NCBI RefSeq assembly: GCF_023330665.1
Contig: NZ_CP097127.1
Coordinates: 1,860,001 to 1,924,000, forward strand
DNA: 64,000 nt
Origin: Conexibacter sp. S30A1
GTDB lineage: Bacteria; Actinomycetota; Thermoleophilia; Solirubrobacterales; Solirubrobacteraceae
Direction: 5' to 3'
Of this stretch, positions 1 through 9,805 are shown one piece after another. The notes under the pieces are model-generated. The model saw only the letters and a program-made list of their open reading frames with translations. It was not told the origin of the DNA and searched no databases. Each line of letters begins with the position of its first letter. Position 1 is the first letter of the stretch. Position numbers and translations under genes: made by a program.

Positions 1-70
1 CTGCTCAGCTGGGCGCGCCGGTGAACTGGCACCCGGCTTCAGCCCTGGTCGACCAACCCGGACAGCCTCG

Positions 71-1117
71 TCAAGCGGGCGTCACGGCAGCCGACCCCGC
101 CCACATGTTGACGTGCCCCTCCTGGGCGTAGCGGTCGATCTCGGATAGATCCTCAGCGCTGAAGTCGAGATTATCCAGCGCGCGCAGGTTGTCCTCCAGC
201 TGGCGCAGGCTTGAGACACCCACGAGCGTCGAGGTGACACGGCTGTCACGCAGCGTCCACGCGAGCGCCATCTGGGCGAGCGTCTGGCCACGGCGCTTGG
301 CGATCGCGTCGAGCGCCCGGACGCGGGCGAGGTTCTCGTCGGTGAGCAAACCCTGGTCGAAGTCGACTCCGACACGCACCCGCGAGTCCGCCGGGATGCC
401 GTCCAGGTAGCGATCGGTGAGCAGCCCCTGCGCGAGCGGCCCGAAGCTGATGCAGCCGACGCCCTCCTCGTCGAGCACGTCCAGCAGCCGGTGCTCGATC
501 CAGCGGTTGAGCAACGAATACGAGGGCTGGTGGATCAGCAACGGTGTCCCGAGCGCGCGCAGGATCGCGATCGCCTCACGCGTGAGCTCCGGGCCGTAGG
601 AGCTGATCCCCACATACAGGGTCTTGCCCTGGCGCACGGCGCTGTCCAGCGCGCCCATCGTCTCCTCGAGCGGGGTCTCCGAATCGGCCCGGTGCGAGTA
701 GAAGATGTCGACGTAATCGAGCCCCATGCGCGTGAGACTCTGATCGAGGCTCGCGAGCAGATGCTTGCGCGAGCCGAACTCACCGTATGGACCCGGCCAC
801 ATATCCCAGCCCGCCTTGGTGGAAATGACGAGCTCGTCCCGCAGCCCCGCAAAGTCCTCTCGCAGGATGCGCCCGAAGTTCGTCTCAGCCGAACCGTATG
901 GACGCCCGTAGTTGTTGGCCAGGTCGAAGTGGGTGATGCCCGCGTCGAAGGCACGGCGCAGGATCGCTCGGCTCTGCTCGAGCGGCCTGGAGTCGCCGAA
1001 GTTCTGCCACAGGCCCAGGGAGATGGGTGGCAGCAGCAGACCGCTACGCCCGGTGCGGCGGTACTGCACCGAGTCGTAGCGGTCAGAGCGTGGTGTGTAG
1101 CGTTCGAGCGCGGACAT
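71..1117 (-). CDS. Aldo/keto reductase, YghZ (L-glyceraldehyde 3-phosphate reductase) type
   Basis: A 348-residue cytosolic NADPH-dependent reductase of the AKR superfamily, full length for the YghZ/Gpr branch. The expected tetrad is visible: Asp65 and Tyr70 in FDLANNYG, Lys101 in STKAGWDMW and His142 in FYSHR. The segments WPGPYGEFGSRKHLLASLDQ and LLIHQPSYSLLNRW are typical of the YghZ group rather than the potassium-channel beta subunit group. The known family reduces small aldehydes such as methylglyoxal and L-glyceraldehyde 3-phosphate, so detoxification is the likely role. It is read leftward and begins 31 bp beyond the end of the DoxX gene, so the two may be co-transcribed. The substrate is inferred from family only. 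Confidence 0.9.
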   Translation of the reverse strand: MSALERYTPRSDRYDSVQYRRTGRSGLLLPPISLGLWQNFGDSRPLEQSRAILRRAFDAGITHFDLANNYGRPYGSAETNFGRILREDFAGLRDELVISTKAGWDMWPGPYGEFGSRKHLLASLDQSLTRMGLDYVDIFYSHRADSETPLEETMGALDSAVRQGKTLYVGISSYGPELTREAIAILRALGTPLLIHQPSYSLLNRWIEHRLLDVLDEEGVGCISFGPLAQGLLTDRYLDGIPADSRVRVGVDFDQGLLTDENLARVRALDAIAKRRGQTLAQMALAWTLRDSRVTSTLVGVSSLRQLEDNLRALDNLDFSAEDLSEIDRYAQEGHVNMWAGSAAVTPA

Positions 1118-1148
1118 TCGTGGCCGGCTGGACGGGCGCGCTGAGCGG

Positions 1149-1823
1149 TTAGCTCTCGGTCGCCTCGGCCTCAGCCGCCGGCTCTTCGCCGGCCACTTCG
1201 CCTACCGCGTCAGCTTCCTCGGTCTGGGGGTGCGCCTCAGCGTGATCGTCGGCGTGTGGCTGGTCGCTGGCGCTCGACGCCGGCGCGCTGGCCGACGCGC
1301 TGGCCGGCTCAGCGGCCACCGGTGCGGGCTCGGGCGTGGCGCGCATCTGAGCCAGGAAATGGGCACCGGCCGCGCCGGCTGTGCCGAGCGCCAGTGAGAG
1401 CAGACTCCAGCGGGCGCCCTCGCGCTCCTTGCCGCGCAGGGCATCCAGTGACAGCGCGCCCGGACCGGACTCGGCCAGTGAGAGCGCCGCGGCGGCGAGC
1501 ACCACGTTGTACTCGTAACCGCCCTTGCTGGCCCACGGACCGTTCTTGAGGTGCACCCGGTTGATCGCCGTGAGCATCACCGAGACGATGCTGGCGGAAG
1601 CAAGCGGCGTGCGGTAGCCGAGCAGCAGCCCCGCCCCGCCGAGGGTCTCGGCGGCACCGCCAGCGGCGGCGTGCAGCGTCCCGGGCTTGAGCCCCATGTT
1701 GTCGAAATTCTCGGCCGTGGCCTTCAGGCCATTACCACCAAACCAGCCGAACAGCTTCTGGGTGCCGTGTCCGATGAAGAAACCCCCCACCGCTGCACGG
1801 AGCATCAGACGCCCGATCTTCAT
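1149..1823 (-). CDS. DoxX-family membrane protein with acidic Ala/Glu-rich tail
   Basis: A 224-residue integral membrane protein. Residues 1-150 hold about four hydrophobic helices with the DoxX-type N-terminus (GGFFIGHGTQKLFGWFGG) and a Gly/Ala-rich second helix (AAETLGGAGLLLGY). DoxX-like proteins are linked in the literature to quinone or thiol redox balance, but no precise reaction can be assigned. From about residue 160 the protein becomes a low-complexity tail rich in Ala, Pro, Glu and Asp with several His. This tail is absent from minimal DoxX proteins and is probably disordered. The gene lies between an aldo/keto reductase and a flavin-dependent oxidoreductase on the same strand, 13 bp after the latter, so a small redox operon is plausible. 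Confidence 0.8.
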   Translation of the reverse strand: MKIGRLMLRAAVGGFFIGHGTQKLFGWFGGNGLKATAENFDNMGLKPGTLHAAAGGAAETLGGAGLLLGYRTPLASASIVSVMLTAINRVHLKNGPWASKGGYEYNVVLAAAALSLAESGPGALSLDALRGKEREGARWSLLSLALGTAGAAGAHFLAQMRATPEPAPVAAEPASASASAPASSASDQPHADDHAEAHPQTEEADAVGEVAGEEPAAEAEATES

Positions 1824-1836
1824 TTCTTGACCTCGC

Positions 1837-2916
1837 TTATGCCGTTGTCGCTTGAGCCAACACGGTAACTGGTTCTACGGCTGCCGGCGGCGAGCGCCGC
1901 TCCAACTCGGCGCGCACCAGTGGCGCCACCTGGGTGCCGAAGAGTTCGATCGAGCGCAGCACGTCGGCGTGAGCCACGTCGCCGACGCTGAACTGGCCGA
2001 TGTAGCGCTGGTTGCCGAAGAGCTCGTGCTCCATCAGGATCTTCTCCGCGACCGCCTCCGGGGAGCCGACGGCCAGCGCGCCGTCGGGCGCCGCAAGCGC
2101 CTCATACTGGGCGCGCCCAGCGGGCGGCCAGCCGCGCTCACGCCCGATGCGGTTCATCATCTGCAGGTATGGGTGGGCAAAGGCGCTGTCGGCCGCCGCA
2201 CGGGTCGGTGCGACGAAGGCGTGCGTGTTGATCGCAAGCCGACGGTCAGCGGGATCGTGGCCGCTCTGGCGCCAGGCGCGGTCGTAGAGCTCGACCAGCG
2301 GCTTGAAGCGGGCCGGCTGACCACCGATGATCGCAACGGTCAGCGGCAGACCAAGCGTGGCCGCGCGCACCACCGACTGGGGCGTGCCACCGACAGCAAC
2401 CCAGACCGGCAGCGGATCCTGAACCGGACGCGGATACACCTCCGCCTGGGCGAGCGCCGGACGGTGCCGGCCCGACCAGGTCACCGGGTTGCCGGCCCGC
2501 AGCGCCAACAGCAGCTCGAGCTTCTCGGCGTAGAGCTCGTCGTAGTCGTCCAGGTCGTAGCCGAAGAGCGGGAAGGATTCGATGAACGAGCCGCGTCCGG
2601 CCATGATTTCGGCGCGACCGCCGGAGATCAGGTCGACCTGCGCGAACTGCTCAAAGACACGCACGGGGTCATCGGAGCTCAGCACCGTCACCGCGCTCGA
2701 GAGCCGGATGCGCGCGGTCTGGGCGGCGATCGCCGCGAGTGCAACCGCCGGCGAGGAGATCAGATAGTCCGCGCGGTGGTGCTCCCCGATCGCGAACACG
2801 TCGATCCCGACCTCGTCGGCCAGGCGTGCCTCCTCCAGGAGCTCGCGCATGCGCAGCTGGGGTGAGCGGCCGGGGGGCAGGTCGGCGAAGGTGGCAAGAC
2901 CAAGCTCAAAGCTCAT
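1837..2916 (-). CDS. LLM-class flavin-dependent oxidoreductase (luciferase-like)
   Basis: A 359-residue TIM-barrel enzyme of the bacterial luciferase superfamily. Hallmarks are the early strand-helix [19 protein letters not shown], then [19 protein letters not shown] and the barrel segment [40 protein letters not shown] fits the flavin-site region. It probably uses reduced FMN or F420; the sequence alone does not decide which. The substrate is unknown. It starts with ATG, and the DoxX gene follows 13 bp downstream on the same strand. The upstream neighbour, a helicase also read leftward, ends 33 bp before this start. Confidence 0.88.
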   Translation of the reverse strand: MSFELGLATFADLPPGRSPQLRMRELLEEARLADEVGIDVFAIGEHHRADYLISSPAVALAAIAAQTARIRLSSAVTVLSSDDPVRVFEQFAQVDLISGGRAEIMAGRGSFIESFPLFGYDLDDYDELYAEKLELLLALRAGNPVTWSGRHRPALAQAEVYPRPVQDPLPVWVAVGGTPQSVVRAATLGLPLTVAIIGGQPARFKPLVELYDRAWRQSGHDPADRRLAINTHAFVAPTRAAADSAFAHPYLQMMNRIGRERGWPPAGRAQYEALAAPDGALAVGSPEAVAEKILMEHELFGNQRYIGQFSVGDVAHADVLRSIELFGTQVAPLVRAELERRSPPAAVEPVTVLAQATTA

Positions 2917-2949
2917 TCACCGAGCGTAGCACAATGATTGCGCGCGCAA

Positions 2950-4581
2950 CTAACGGCTGTACAGTGCTCGATCCAACCACTCGATCGAGCGCTCGAGCTG
3001 CTCCACCGTCGCCTTGGCGACCGTCTCGATGCCGAGCGCGCGGTTGACCTCGGCGTTGATGTCCGCATGGCGCACGCGCCGGTCGCGCGCGAGCTCAGCG
3101 ACCAGCCGCTGGCGCCGGGAGCGCAATGCCGACCGGCGCTCGAACAATGGGCGTGCGGCGCCGTCGGCCGGAGCGACTGAAGCCGGCGCCAGGGCAGCCG
3201 GTTCGGCGGCAGGCGCCGTGGAGCGAGCTGGCGCCGGAGCGGCCGAGGCGGGCCCAAAGAGCGTCAGCTGCGGCGCCACGTCCGCGCTCAGCGGCTCGAA
3301 GTCGAGCACCTCGCCGCGCTCGCTGGCACGCCGCTCCAGGGCGTCGAGCTCGGCCTCCTCGTCCGGTTGTCCATCGCGCCTGCGCACGATCTGGCGCAGC
3401 TCGGTCTCAACGCTGGTGGCATGGTCGCGCAGCACCGGCTCGGCAGGGATGTAGAGCCAGCTCGGCTCCGGCTCGCGGCCCGGGACCGTGCGCACGAAGC
3501 GCCCTACGATCTGGCGGAAGATCATCGCCGTCTTGGCGGCGGTCGCATAGACACCGACCCGCAGGCGCGGGATGTCGACGCCCTCTGAGACCATGTTGAC
3601 GGCGACGATCCACGGATCGCTCGAGCCGTCGAAGGCCGCCAGCCGCGCCGCCGCCCGAGGATCCTGATGCAGCACGACCACGGGCGTCACGCCGCTCACC
3701 TCACGCAGCCGCGCGGCGATCCGCCTGGCATGGTCAGAATCGGCGGCAACCACCAGCCCACCGGCGTCCGGCTGGCCGCCTGCGCGCAGCGCCGCAAGCC
3801 GCGCGTTCGCCTCGCCGAGGATGCGCGGCAGACCGTCAGGAAGATCTGTCGAGATGGCCGTGCGGTAGCGCCGGGCCGCTTCCCGCGGCGAGAGCACGGT
3901 CTCGAAGCTCGACTCGATCACGTCCTCACCGCTGCGCCATGAGAGCGCACCGTCGTAGGTCACGAACACCACCGGGCGGCAGACCCCGTCGCGCACCGCC
4001 TCGGCGTAGGTGTAGGCCACGTCCGGTTCCGCCAGGCCGTCGCTGTCGTAGGCGACGCCGGGGATCGGCGCAGCGTCGCTGCGGAAGGGGGTGCCGGACA
4101 AAAGCAGCCAGCGTCCGCTCGCCCCGAACGCCTGGCCGAAGGCGGCCCCCCAGGCCAGATCCTCGCCGAGATGGTGCGCCTCGTCGGCGACCACGAGCGT
4201 CCGGCCACGCGCCGCCGCCGCCCAGACACGCGGCGCCGAGGCGATCCGCGCGTAGGTCACGACCACACCGTGGAAGCCGTGCGGCGGGCGGGGCGTGTCC
4301 GCGTCCGGCGCGAGCTCGAGGCCGAGCGCATGCGCAGCGTGCGCCCACTGCCGCGTCAGCGGCGCGGTCGGGCAGGCGATCACGACCCCGCCCACACGCC
4401 CACAGGCGAGCTCGGTTCGCGCAAACTCGAGCGCCGGACGCGTCTTGCCGGCGCCCGGCGCGGCGGAGATCAGAAAGGATCCCTCACGCCAGTCCGCCAT
4501 CGCCGCAAGCGCCCGTTCCTGCCAGGCGCGCAGGCGCGTGGCGCCCGCCGTCCCTGGCCGCTTGCTGATCGTCACTGACAC
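2950..4581 (-). CDS. SF2 DNA/RNA helicase, DEAH-type, with extended C-terminal region
   Basis: A 543-residue helicase of the type III restriction/XPB-like SF2 group. Visible motifs are Walker A SAAPGAGKT (about 39-47), the DEAH box VVADEAHHLG (Asp133-His136), motif III LSGTPF (161-166) and motif VI QIVGRFVRT. After the two RecA-like domains come a Pro/Ala-rich linker and a basic helical C-terminus ending LERSIEWLDRALYSR. No nuclease or methyltransferase partner is nearby, so it is not an obvious restriction subunit. A role in DNA repair or RNA handling is inferred only from fold. The start is GTG at 4581; a second GTG two codons later is equally possible. It diverges from the sulfurtransferase across a 67-bp gap. 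Confidence 0.85.
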   Translation of the reverse strand: MSVTISKRPGTAGATRLRAWQERALAAMADWREGSFLISAAPGAGKTRPALEFARTELACGRVGGVVIACPTAPLTRQWAHAAHALGLELAPDADTPRPPHGFHGVVVTYARIASAPRVWAAAARGRTLVVADEAHHLGEDLAWGAAFGQAFGASGRWLLLSGTPFRSDAAPIPGVAYDSDGLAEPDVAYTYAEAVRDGVCRPVVFVTYDGALSWRSGEDVIESSFETVLSPREAARRYRTAISTDLPDGLPRILGEANARLAALRAGGQPDAGGLVVAADSDHARRIAARLREVSGVTPVVVLHQDPRAAARLAAFDGSSDPWIVAVNMVSEGVDIPRLRVGVYATAAKTAMIFRQIVGRFVRTVPGREPEPSWLYIPAEPVLRDHATSVETELRQIVRRRDGQPDEEAELDALERRASERGEVLDFEPLSADVAPQLTLFGPASAAPAPARSTAPAAEPAALAPASVAPADGAARPLFERRSALRSRRQRLVAELARDRRVRHADINAEVNRALGIETVAKATVEQLERSIEWLDRALYSR

Positions 4582-4648
4582 GAGTCCGGCATGGTGCCGG
4601 ATCGACCGGACGGCTCACCGACCTCACGCAGACCGTAGGATCAACGCT

Positions 4649-5473
4649 GTGCTCGAGCCGTTTGTCGATATCAGCTGGTGCCTTGCCAACCGCACAGCGA
4701 TCACGCTCGCGGATGTCCGCTGGTACCTCGACGGCCGCTCCGGCGCCGCCGCCTACCAGGCCGGTCACATTCCCGGGGCGGTCTTCGTCGACCTTGACAC
4801 GGTCCTCTCGGAGCCGCACGAGGACGACCGCGGTGGCCGCCACCCGCTGCCCACACCGGCGCGCTTCGCGGACGGTCTGGGGGCGCTTGGAATCGGTGAG
4901 CACGACACGGTCGTGGCCTACGACGACCTCGGCGGGATCGTCGCGGCAAGGCTCGTCTGGCTGCTGCGCGCGACCGGCCACGCCGCTGCCGTGCTCGACG
5001 GCGGCCTTGCCGCCTGGCCGGCCGCAGAGCTCGAGCGCGGCTCGCCACCGCCGCGCGCGCCAGCGCGCTTCACGGCGGCCCCCTGGCCCGCCGAGCGCCT
5101 CGCCTCGATCGACGAGCTGGCAGACAGCGACCACGTCGTGATCGACGCCCGCGACCGCGAGCGCTTCGCCGGCGGCCCGGACCCGGTCGATCCGCGCTCC
5201 GGGCACATCCCAGGCGCCCGCAGCGTGCCGGTGCGCGAGCACCTGCAAGCCGACGGCCGCATCGCCAGCCGTGAGCGCCTGCGCGAAACCTTCACCCGGG
5301 CCGGCATCGGTGAGGGCACTCCGGTGATCTCCTATTGCGGCTCGGGCGTGTCAGCCTGCCTGAACCTTCTGGCGCTCGAGCATGCGGGGCTGGTCGAGGG
5401 CCGTCTCTACCCGGGCTCGTGGTCTGAGTGGAGCCGCGACGCCAAGCGCCCGGTCGCCACCGGCGAAGACTGA
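4649..5473 (+). CDS. Two-domain rhodanese-type sulfurtransferase (3-mercaptopyruvate/thiosulfate)
   Basis: A 274-residue enzyme with tandem rhodanese domains. The N-terminal inactive domain includes [19 protein letters not shown], and the C-terminal domain includes [14 protein letters not shown]. The active-site loop [10 protein letters not shown] carries the persulfide-forming cysteine. CGSGVSA resembles the mercaptopyruvate sulfurtransferase loop (CGSGVTA) more than that of classical rhodanese (CRKGVTA). The open frame extends far upstream into antisense of the helicase, so I chose the GTG at 4649, which has AGGA eight bases before it. MsrB starts 14 bp downstream on the same strand, suggesting a sulfur/redox-repair pair. 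Confidence 0.87.
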   Translation: MLEPFVDISWCLANRTAITLADVRWYLDGRSGAAAYQAGHIPGAVFVDLDTVLSEPHEDDRGGRHPLPTPARFADGLGALGIGEHDTVVAYDDLGGIVAARLVWLLRATGHAAAVLDGGLAAWPAAELERGSPPPRAPARFTAAPWPAERLASIDELADSDHVVIDARDRERFAGGPDPVDPRSGHIPGARSVPVREHLQADGRIASRERLRETFTRAGIGEGTPVISYCGSGVSACLNLLALEHAGLVEGRLYPGSWSEWSRDAKRPVATGED

Positions 5474-5487
5474 GCTACCGTGGGAGC

Positions 5488-5907
5488 ATGGAAACCGAGC
5501 GCCCAATCCCAGCTGACCCCTCCACGCTGAGCGACGCGCAGTGGCGCGAGCGCCTCAGCCCCGAGGCCTACAAGGTCCTGCGCCACGCCGCCACGGAGCG
5601 GCCTTACACCGGCACTCTGCTTGACAACAAGGAAACCGGCATGTACCACTGCGCCGGCTGCGGTGCGCCGCTGTTCTCCTCAGAGACGAAGTTCGACTCC
5701 GGCTGCGGCTGGCCAAGCTTCTACGCGCCGGTCGAGGGTGAAGGCGTCGTCAACCGCCTGGACACCAGCCACGGCATGATCCGCACCGAGGTGATCTGCA
5801 AGAGCTGTGGCGGCCACCTCGGCCACGTCTTCGAGGACGGCCCTGAGCCGACCGGCCTGCGCTACTGCATCAACTCGGTGGCGCTGGGCTTCGACCCGGC
5901 GAGCTGA
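5488..5907 (+). CDS. msrB: Peptide-methionine (R)-S-oxide reductase MsrB
   Basis: A 139-residue cytosolic repair enzyme that reduces the R form of methionine sulfoxide in proteins. The zinc-binding pairs CAGC and CKSC are present. The catalytic cysteine is in [13 protein letters not shown] and the conserved [10 protein letters not shown] segment is intact. The ATG at 5488 starts the MsrB fold directly; an upstream in-frame extension would overlap the sulfurtransferase. It follows that gene by 14 bp and probably shares its transcript. A perfect 13-bp hairpin immediately downstream should end transcription. Confidence 0.95.
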   Translation: METERPIPADPSTLSDAQWRERLSPEAYKVLRHAATERPYTGTLLDNKETGMYHCAGCGAPLFSSETKFDSGCGWPSFYAPVEGEGVVNRLDTSHGMIRTEVICKSCGGHLGHVFEDGPEPTGLRYCINSVALGFDPAS

Positions 5908-5916
5908 CCGGGCACC

Positions 5917-5946
5917 CGGTGGGTGGTCGCGCTCGACCACCCACCG
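5917..5946. terminator. Perfect 13-bp hairpin between convergent msrB and histidine kinase
   Basis: Arms CGGTGGGTGGTCG (5917-5929) and CGACCACCCACCG (5934-5946) pair perfectly around a CGCT loop. It sits 10 bp after the msrB stop and 22 bp before the stop of the oppositely read kinase gene, so it can serve both strands. There is no U-tract, as is common in high-GC actinobacteria. Confidence 0.7.
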
Positions 5947-5967
5947 TCCAGGCCGCCCCGGCCCAGC

Positions 5968-7518
5968 TCAGAACTCGCTCGAGCCCCCGGCCAGAGCGCC
6001 AGCCGGGGGCTCCGCGGCGCGCAGGCGCAGCACGAACGTGGCACCCGGGCCGTCACTGTCAGCCAGCACAAGCGAGCCACCCATCCGCTGCGCGAGTTCG
6101 CGACCGATCGCCAGGCCAAGCCCGAAGCCTGCCTCGCCGCCCGTCTCCCGGCCGCGCTTGAAGCGCTCGAAGATCAGCGCCCGCTCCTCCCTGGAGACCC
6201 CGGGGCCCTGATCTGCGACGGTCAGGGTCGGTTCGGGCAGCGCGCTGACCGTGACCGTGATCTGGCTGCCAGCCGGCGCGATCCGCAGCGCGTTGTCGAG
6301 CAGGATGCGCAGGATGCGTGCGACGCTGCCGGGGTCGGCCAGCGCCCAGGCCGGCGTCGCGTCCTCGCTCAGCACGATCGCCACCTCACGGGTGCCGCTG
6401 GCCAACTCGAACTCGGCCAGCACCGCACGGCCAAGCTCGCCCAGCGACACCGGCTCCGAGCGCAGGCCGACCTCCGCATCGATGCGGCTCAAATCGAGCA
6501 GGTCTGCGGCCAGCCGCGCCAGCCGCCGCGACTGCACGCGGGCGCGCTCGAGCAGGGCGGAGGCATCCTCAAGGTCGGGGTGGTCGGCCTGCAGGTCCTC
6601 CTCCAGCAGCTCGAGCATGCCCTCCAGTGACGCCAGCGGCGTGCGCAGCTCGTGTGACGCGGTGGCGACGAACGCGCGCCGCGCCTCCTCCTGCTGGCGT
6701 AAGCGTCGCTGCATGATCGAAAACGACCGCGAGAGATCACCGACCTCGTCACGGGCGCGCTCGGCGGGGAGGCTCGAGACACTCGCGCCGATCGCGATCT
6801 GCAGAGCCGCCTGGCGCAGCCGCTGCAGGCGGCTGACGAGCGTGCCGGCGAGCGGGATCGCGATCAGCACCGTGAGGATGATCGCGACACCCGCGCCGAT
6901 CTCGAAAGCGTGACGGACCGCCGTGACGGTCGCACCGATCTCGTTGTTGGCGATCCGCACGACCAGCACGGCGTCGGCCGCCTTCAGCCACACGGCGGCC
7001 CGCACGGTGGTGCCGTTGGAGCCCAGCGAGACATACGCCTGACGGCGCCCGAAGGCGCTCCTGATGTCGCTGAGTGGCCTGGCCGCCGCAATCTCGGCGA
7101 GCGCCGTCTGGTCGGACTGGTTGACCGACGGGATCACCGGGCTGCAGTTGCCCTGGTAGTCAAGCGGCCCGCAGAGCGCGATGTCGGCGTCGCCGAAGCG
7201 GTTGCGCAGCGCCGACTCCCAGCTGACCAGCTGGCTGGCGGCAGTGCTGGCCTCCTTGGCGACAAGGCTACGCCGCGGGGCTATCAGGCCGACGGGAATC
7301 AGCTCGTACTGGATCTGGCTGAGCTTGTCGAGCTCGGGGCCGGCGTGCAGGACAGCGCTCTTGAGCGTGTTCTTGGACGCCTGCGTGAGCACCGTCTCCA
7401 GGCGCGGCAGGAGCACCAGCGCGGCCGCTCCCAGGCTGATCGCCGTTGTGGCGAGCACGGCGCCGACGATCCGGCCACGGAGCCCGAACGCGCTCCAGCG
7501 CAGCCGCGCCAGCAACAC
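5968..7518 (-). CDS. Membrane sensor histidine kinase with HAMP domain
   Basis: A 516-residue sensor kinase. Transmembrane helix 1 is near residues 17-38 and helix 2 near 206-228; they flank an extracytoplasmic sensor of about 165 residues containing two cysteines (116 and 125). A HAMP linker follows. The HisKA segment ATASHELRTPLASLEG carries the phospho-acceptor His289. The N box (LDNALRIAP) and G boxes (DQGPGVSREE and GFGLGLAIGRELA) complete the ATPase domain. The response regulator lies immediately upstream on the same strand with an 8-bp gap, so they form a two-component pair. The signal sensed cannot be read from the sequence. Confidence 0.92.
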   Translation of the reverse strand: MLLARLRWSAFGLRGRIVGAVLATTAISLGAAALVLLPRLETVLTQASKNTLKSAVLHAGPELDKLSQIQYELIPVGLIAPRRSLVAKEASTAASQLVSWESALRNRFGDADIALCGPLDYQGNCSPVIPSVNQSDQTALAEIAAARPLSDIRSAFGRRQAYVSLGSNGTTVRAAVWLKAADAVLVVRIANNEIGATVTAVRHAFEIGAGVAIILTVLIAIPLAGTLVSRLQRLRQAALQIAIGASVSSLPAERARDEVGDLSRSFSIMQRRLRQQEEARRAFVATASHELRTPLASLEGMLELLEEDLQADHPDLEDASALLERARVQSRRLARLAADLLDLSRIDAEVGLRSEPVSLGELGRAVLAEFELASGTREVAIVLSEDATPAWALADPGSVARILRILLDNALRIAPAGSQITVTVSALPEPTLTVADQGPGVSREERALIFERFKRGRETGGEAGFGLGLAIGRELAQRMGGSLVLADSDGPGATFVLRLRAAEPPAGALAGGSSEF

Positions 7519-7525
7519 GAGGCCG

Positions 7526-8247
<722 letters not shown>

Positions 8248-8275
<28 letters not shown>

Positions 8276-9222
8276 TGCGCGACGATCGTAGCGACTGTCT
8301 GCCCATCCGCCAACGTTGACACCTCACCGATCCGGCCCTCGCTGGCGATCGCCCAGAGCGTCACAAGCCAGGTCATGGTTGCCATGCAAACATGCACCCA
8401 GACCATCTCGGCCGGCAGCTTGAGCTCGTACTGCACGGCGCCGATGAGCCCCTGCGCGGCGATCAGGATGCCGAGCACGGTCAGCGGCTCGAGCGGGGCA
8501 AGCATGGTGCCGGTGCGGCCACGCTTGAGCAGCCAGACGAGGATCGCGCAGACCCCAAAGATCACCGCGGCTGTGGCGTGCAGGTTGACGGCCCACTGAA
8601 GCGTGTTCGGTCCCTCGATCGTGAGCCGCTTGATCACCTGGCCGACATGCCCGCCGGAGTGTGGACCGGCCGCGGTGGCCGCGGTGCCCGCAAACAGCGT
8701 GATTGCCGCAATCACCGCAAGGCCTCGGACCGACCAGACGAGCAGGCGGTCACTGCTGCGCGGCCGCCCACCCTGCGGGAAGGTTGCGCGCCAGGCCAGC
8801 CAGAAGGCGGGGATCAACAGCACCATGGAGAGCAGGAAGTGCGCCATGACGAAGCCCGGCGCGAGCTTCTCGAGCACCGTGAAGCCGCCCAGCACCGCCT
8901 GCGCGACCACGCCGAGCGGGAGCATCAGGGCCAGCCAGGCGAGCTCCCGGTTGAATGGGCGCCGCGCCAGCGCCATCAAAAACACCATGCCGGTGATCAC
9001 CCCGACGATGCCGGCGACCGCGCGGTTTGAGAACTCGATCAGCGGGTGTATGCCCAGCGGCGGGTAGATGTGGCCGTAGCAGCGCGGCCACGTGGGACAG
9101 CCCAGGCCGGAGTCGGTCAGCCGCACGGCGGCGCCGGTGAAGACGATCAGCGTGAGCGCCGCAAGCGCCACGTAGCTCGCCTGCCGGAACCGGTTCTCGC
9201 TGACAGCCAGGCGATCGCGCAT
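8248..9222 (-). CDS. ctaA: Haem A synthase, CtaA/COX15 family
   Basis: A 324-residue polytopic membrane protein with about eight hydrophobic helices. It oxidises haem O to haem A for aa3-type cytochrome oxidase. The family signature VRLTDSGLGCPTWPRCYGH is present, with the paired cysteines in the first extracellular loop. EFSNRAVAGIVGV follows, then AHFLLSMVLL and NLHATAAVIFG, which carry candidate haem-ligand histidines. The 3' end overlaps the response-regulator start by 28 bp. No cox genes are in the window, so the oxidase itself must lie elsewhere. Confidence 0.92.
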
Positions 9223-9236
9223 GCCTGCCGGTGATG

Positions 9237-9794
9237 CTAGGTGATCGGTGGCGTGGCCGAGCCGATCGCAAGCTCAGCGAGCGTGGGGGCGTCGCGGTCA
9301 CGCGCGGAGGCGATCAGCCTGTCGGCCGCAAGCGGCCAGTCGATGCCGACCTCAGGGTCGTCGTAACGGAACCCCCGCTCGGTCGTGGGGTCGTAGTAGG
9401 AGGAGACCTTGTAGGTGACGTCCGCCGCCGGGCTGAGCACGCAGAAGCCGTGCGCGAAGCCAGCTGGCACGAACAGCTGACGGTGGTCCTCATCGTCCAG
9501 CCGGTAGCCCTCCCAGCGCCCGAACGTGGACGAGCCGGGACGAATGTCAACGACCACGTCGAAGATCGCCCCGCGTGCACAGCGCACGAGCTTTGCCTGC
9601 CCGGACTGGAAATGCATGCCGCGCACGACCGCCTCACGCGAGCGCGAGTGGTTGTCCTGCACGAAGCTCAGGGAAGGGTCGATGCGCTCGAGCACATCGG
9701 CGCGAAAGCTCTCCAAAAAGAAGCCGCGCTCGTCGCCGAAGACCTGCGGCTCGAGCAGCAGGGGGCCGTCGAGCTTTGAAGCGACGATCCGCAT
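9237..9794 (-). CDS. rfbC: dTDP-4-dehydrorhamnose 3,5-epimerase (RmlC) family
   Basis: A 185-residue cupin enzyme of dTDP-sugar biosynthesis. The family order is intact: FGDERGFFLESF, then FVQDNHSRSREAVVRGMHFQ with the active-site histidine, DVVVDIRPGSSTFGRW, and PAGFAHGFCVLSP followed by a DVTYKVSSYYDP segment. RGMHFQ replaces the usual RGLHYQ. Together with the adjacent epimerase gene, read in the same direction 11 bp upstream, it suggests synthesis of a deoxyhexose for a cell-surface glycan. The other rml genes are not in the window, so the exact sugar is not settled. Confidence 0.88.
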   Translation of the reverse strand: MRIVASKLDGPLLLEPQVFGDERGFFLESFRADVLERIDPSLSFVQDNHSRSREAVVRGMHFQSGQAKLVRCARGAIFDVVVDIRPGSSTFGRWEGYRLDDEDHRQLFVPAGFAHGFCVLSPAADVTYKVSSYYDPTTERGFRYDDPEVGIDWPLAADRLIASARDRDAPTLAELAIGSATPPIT

Positions 9795-9805
9795 CTTCGG
9801 AGAAT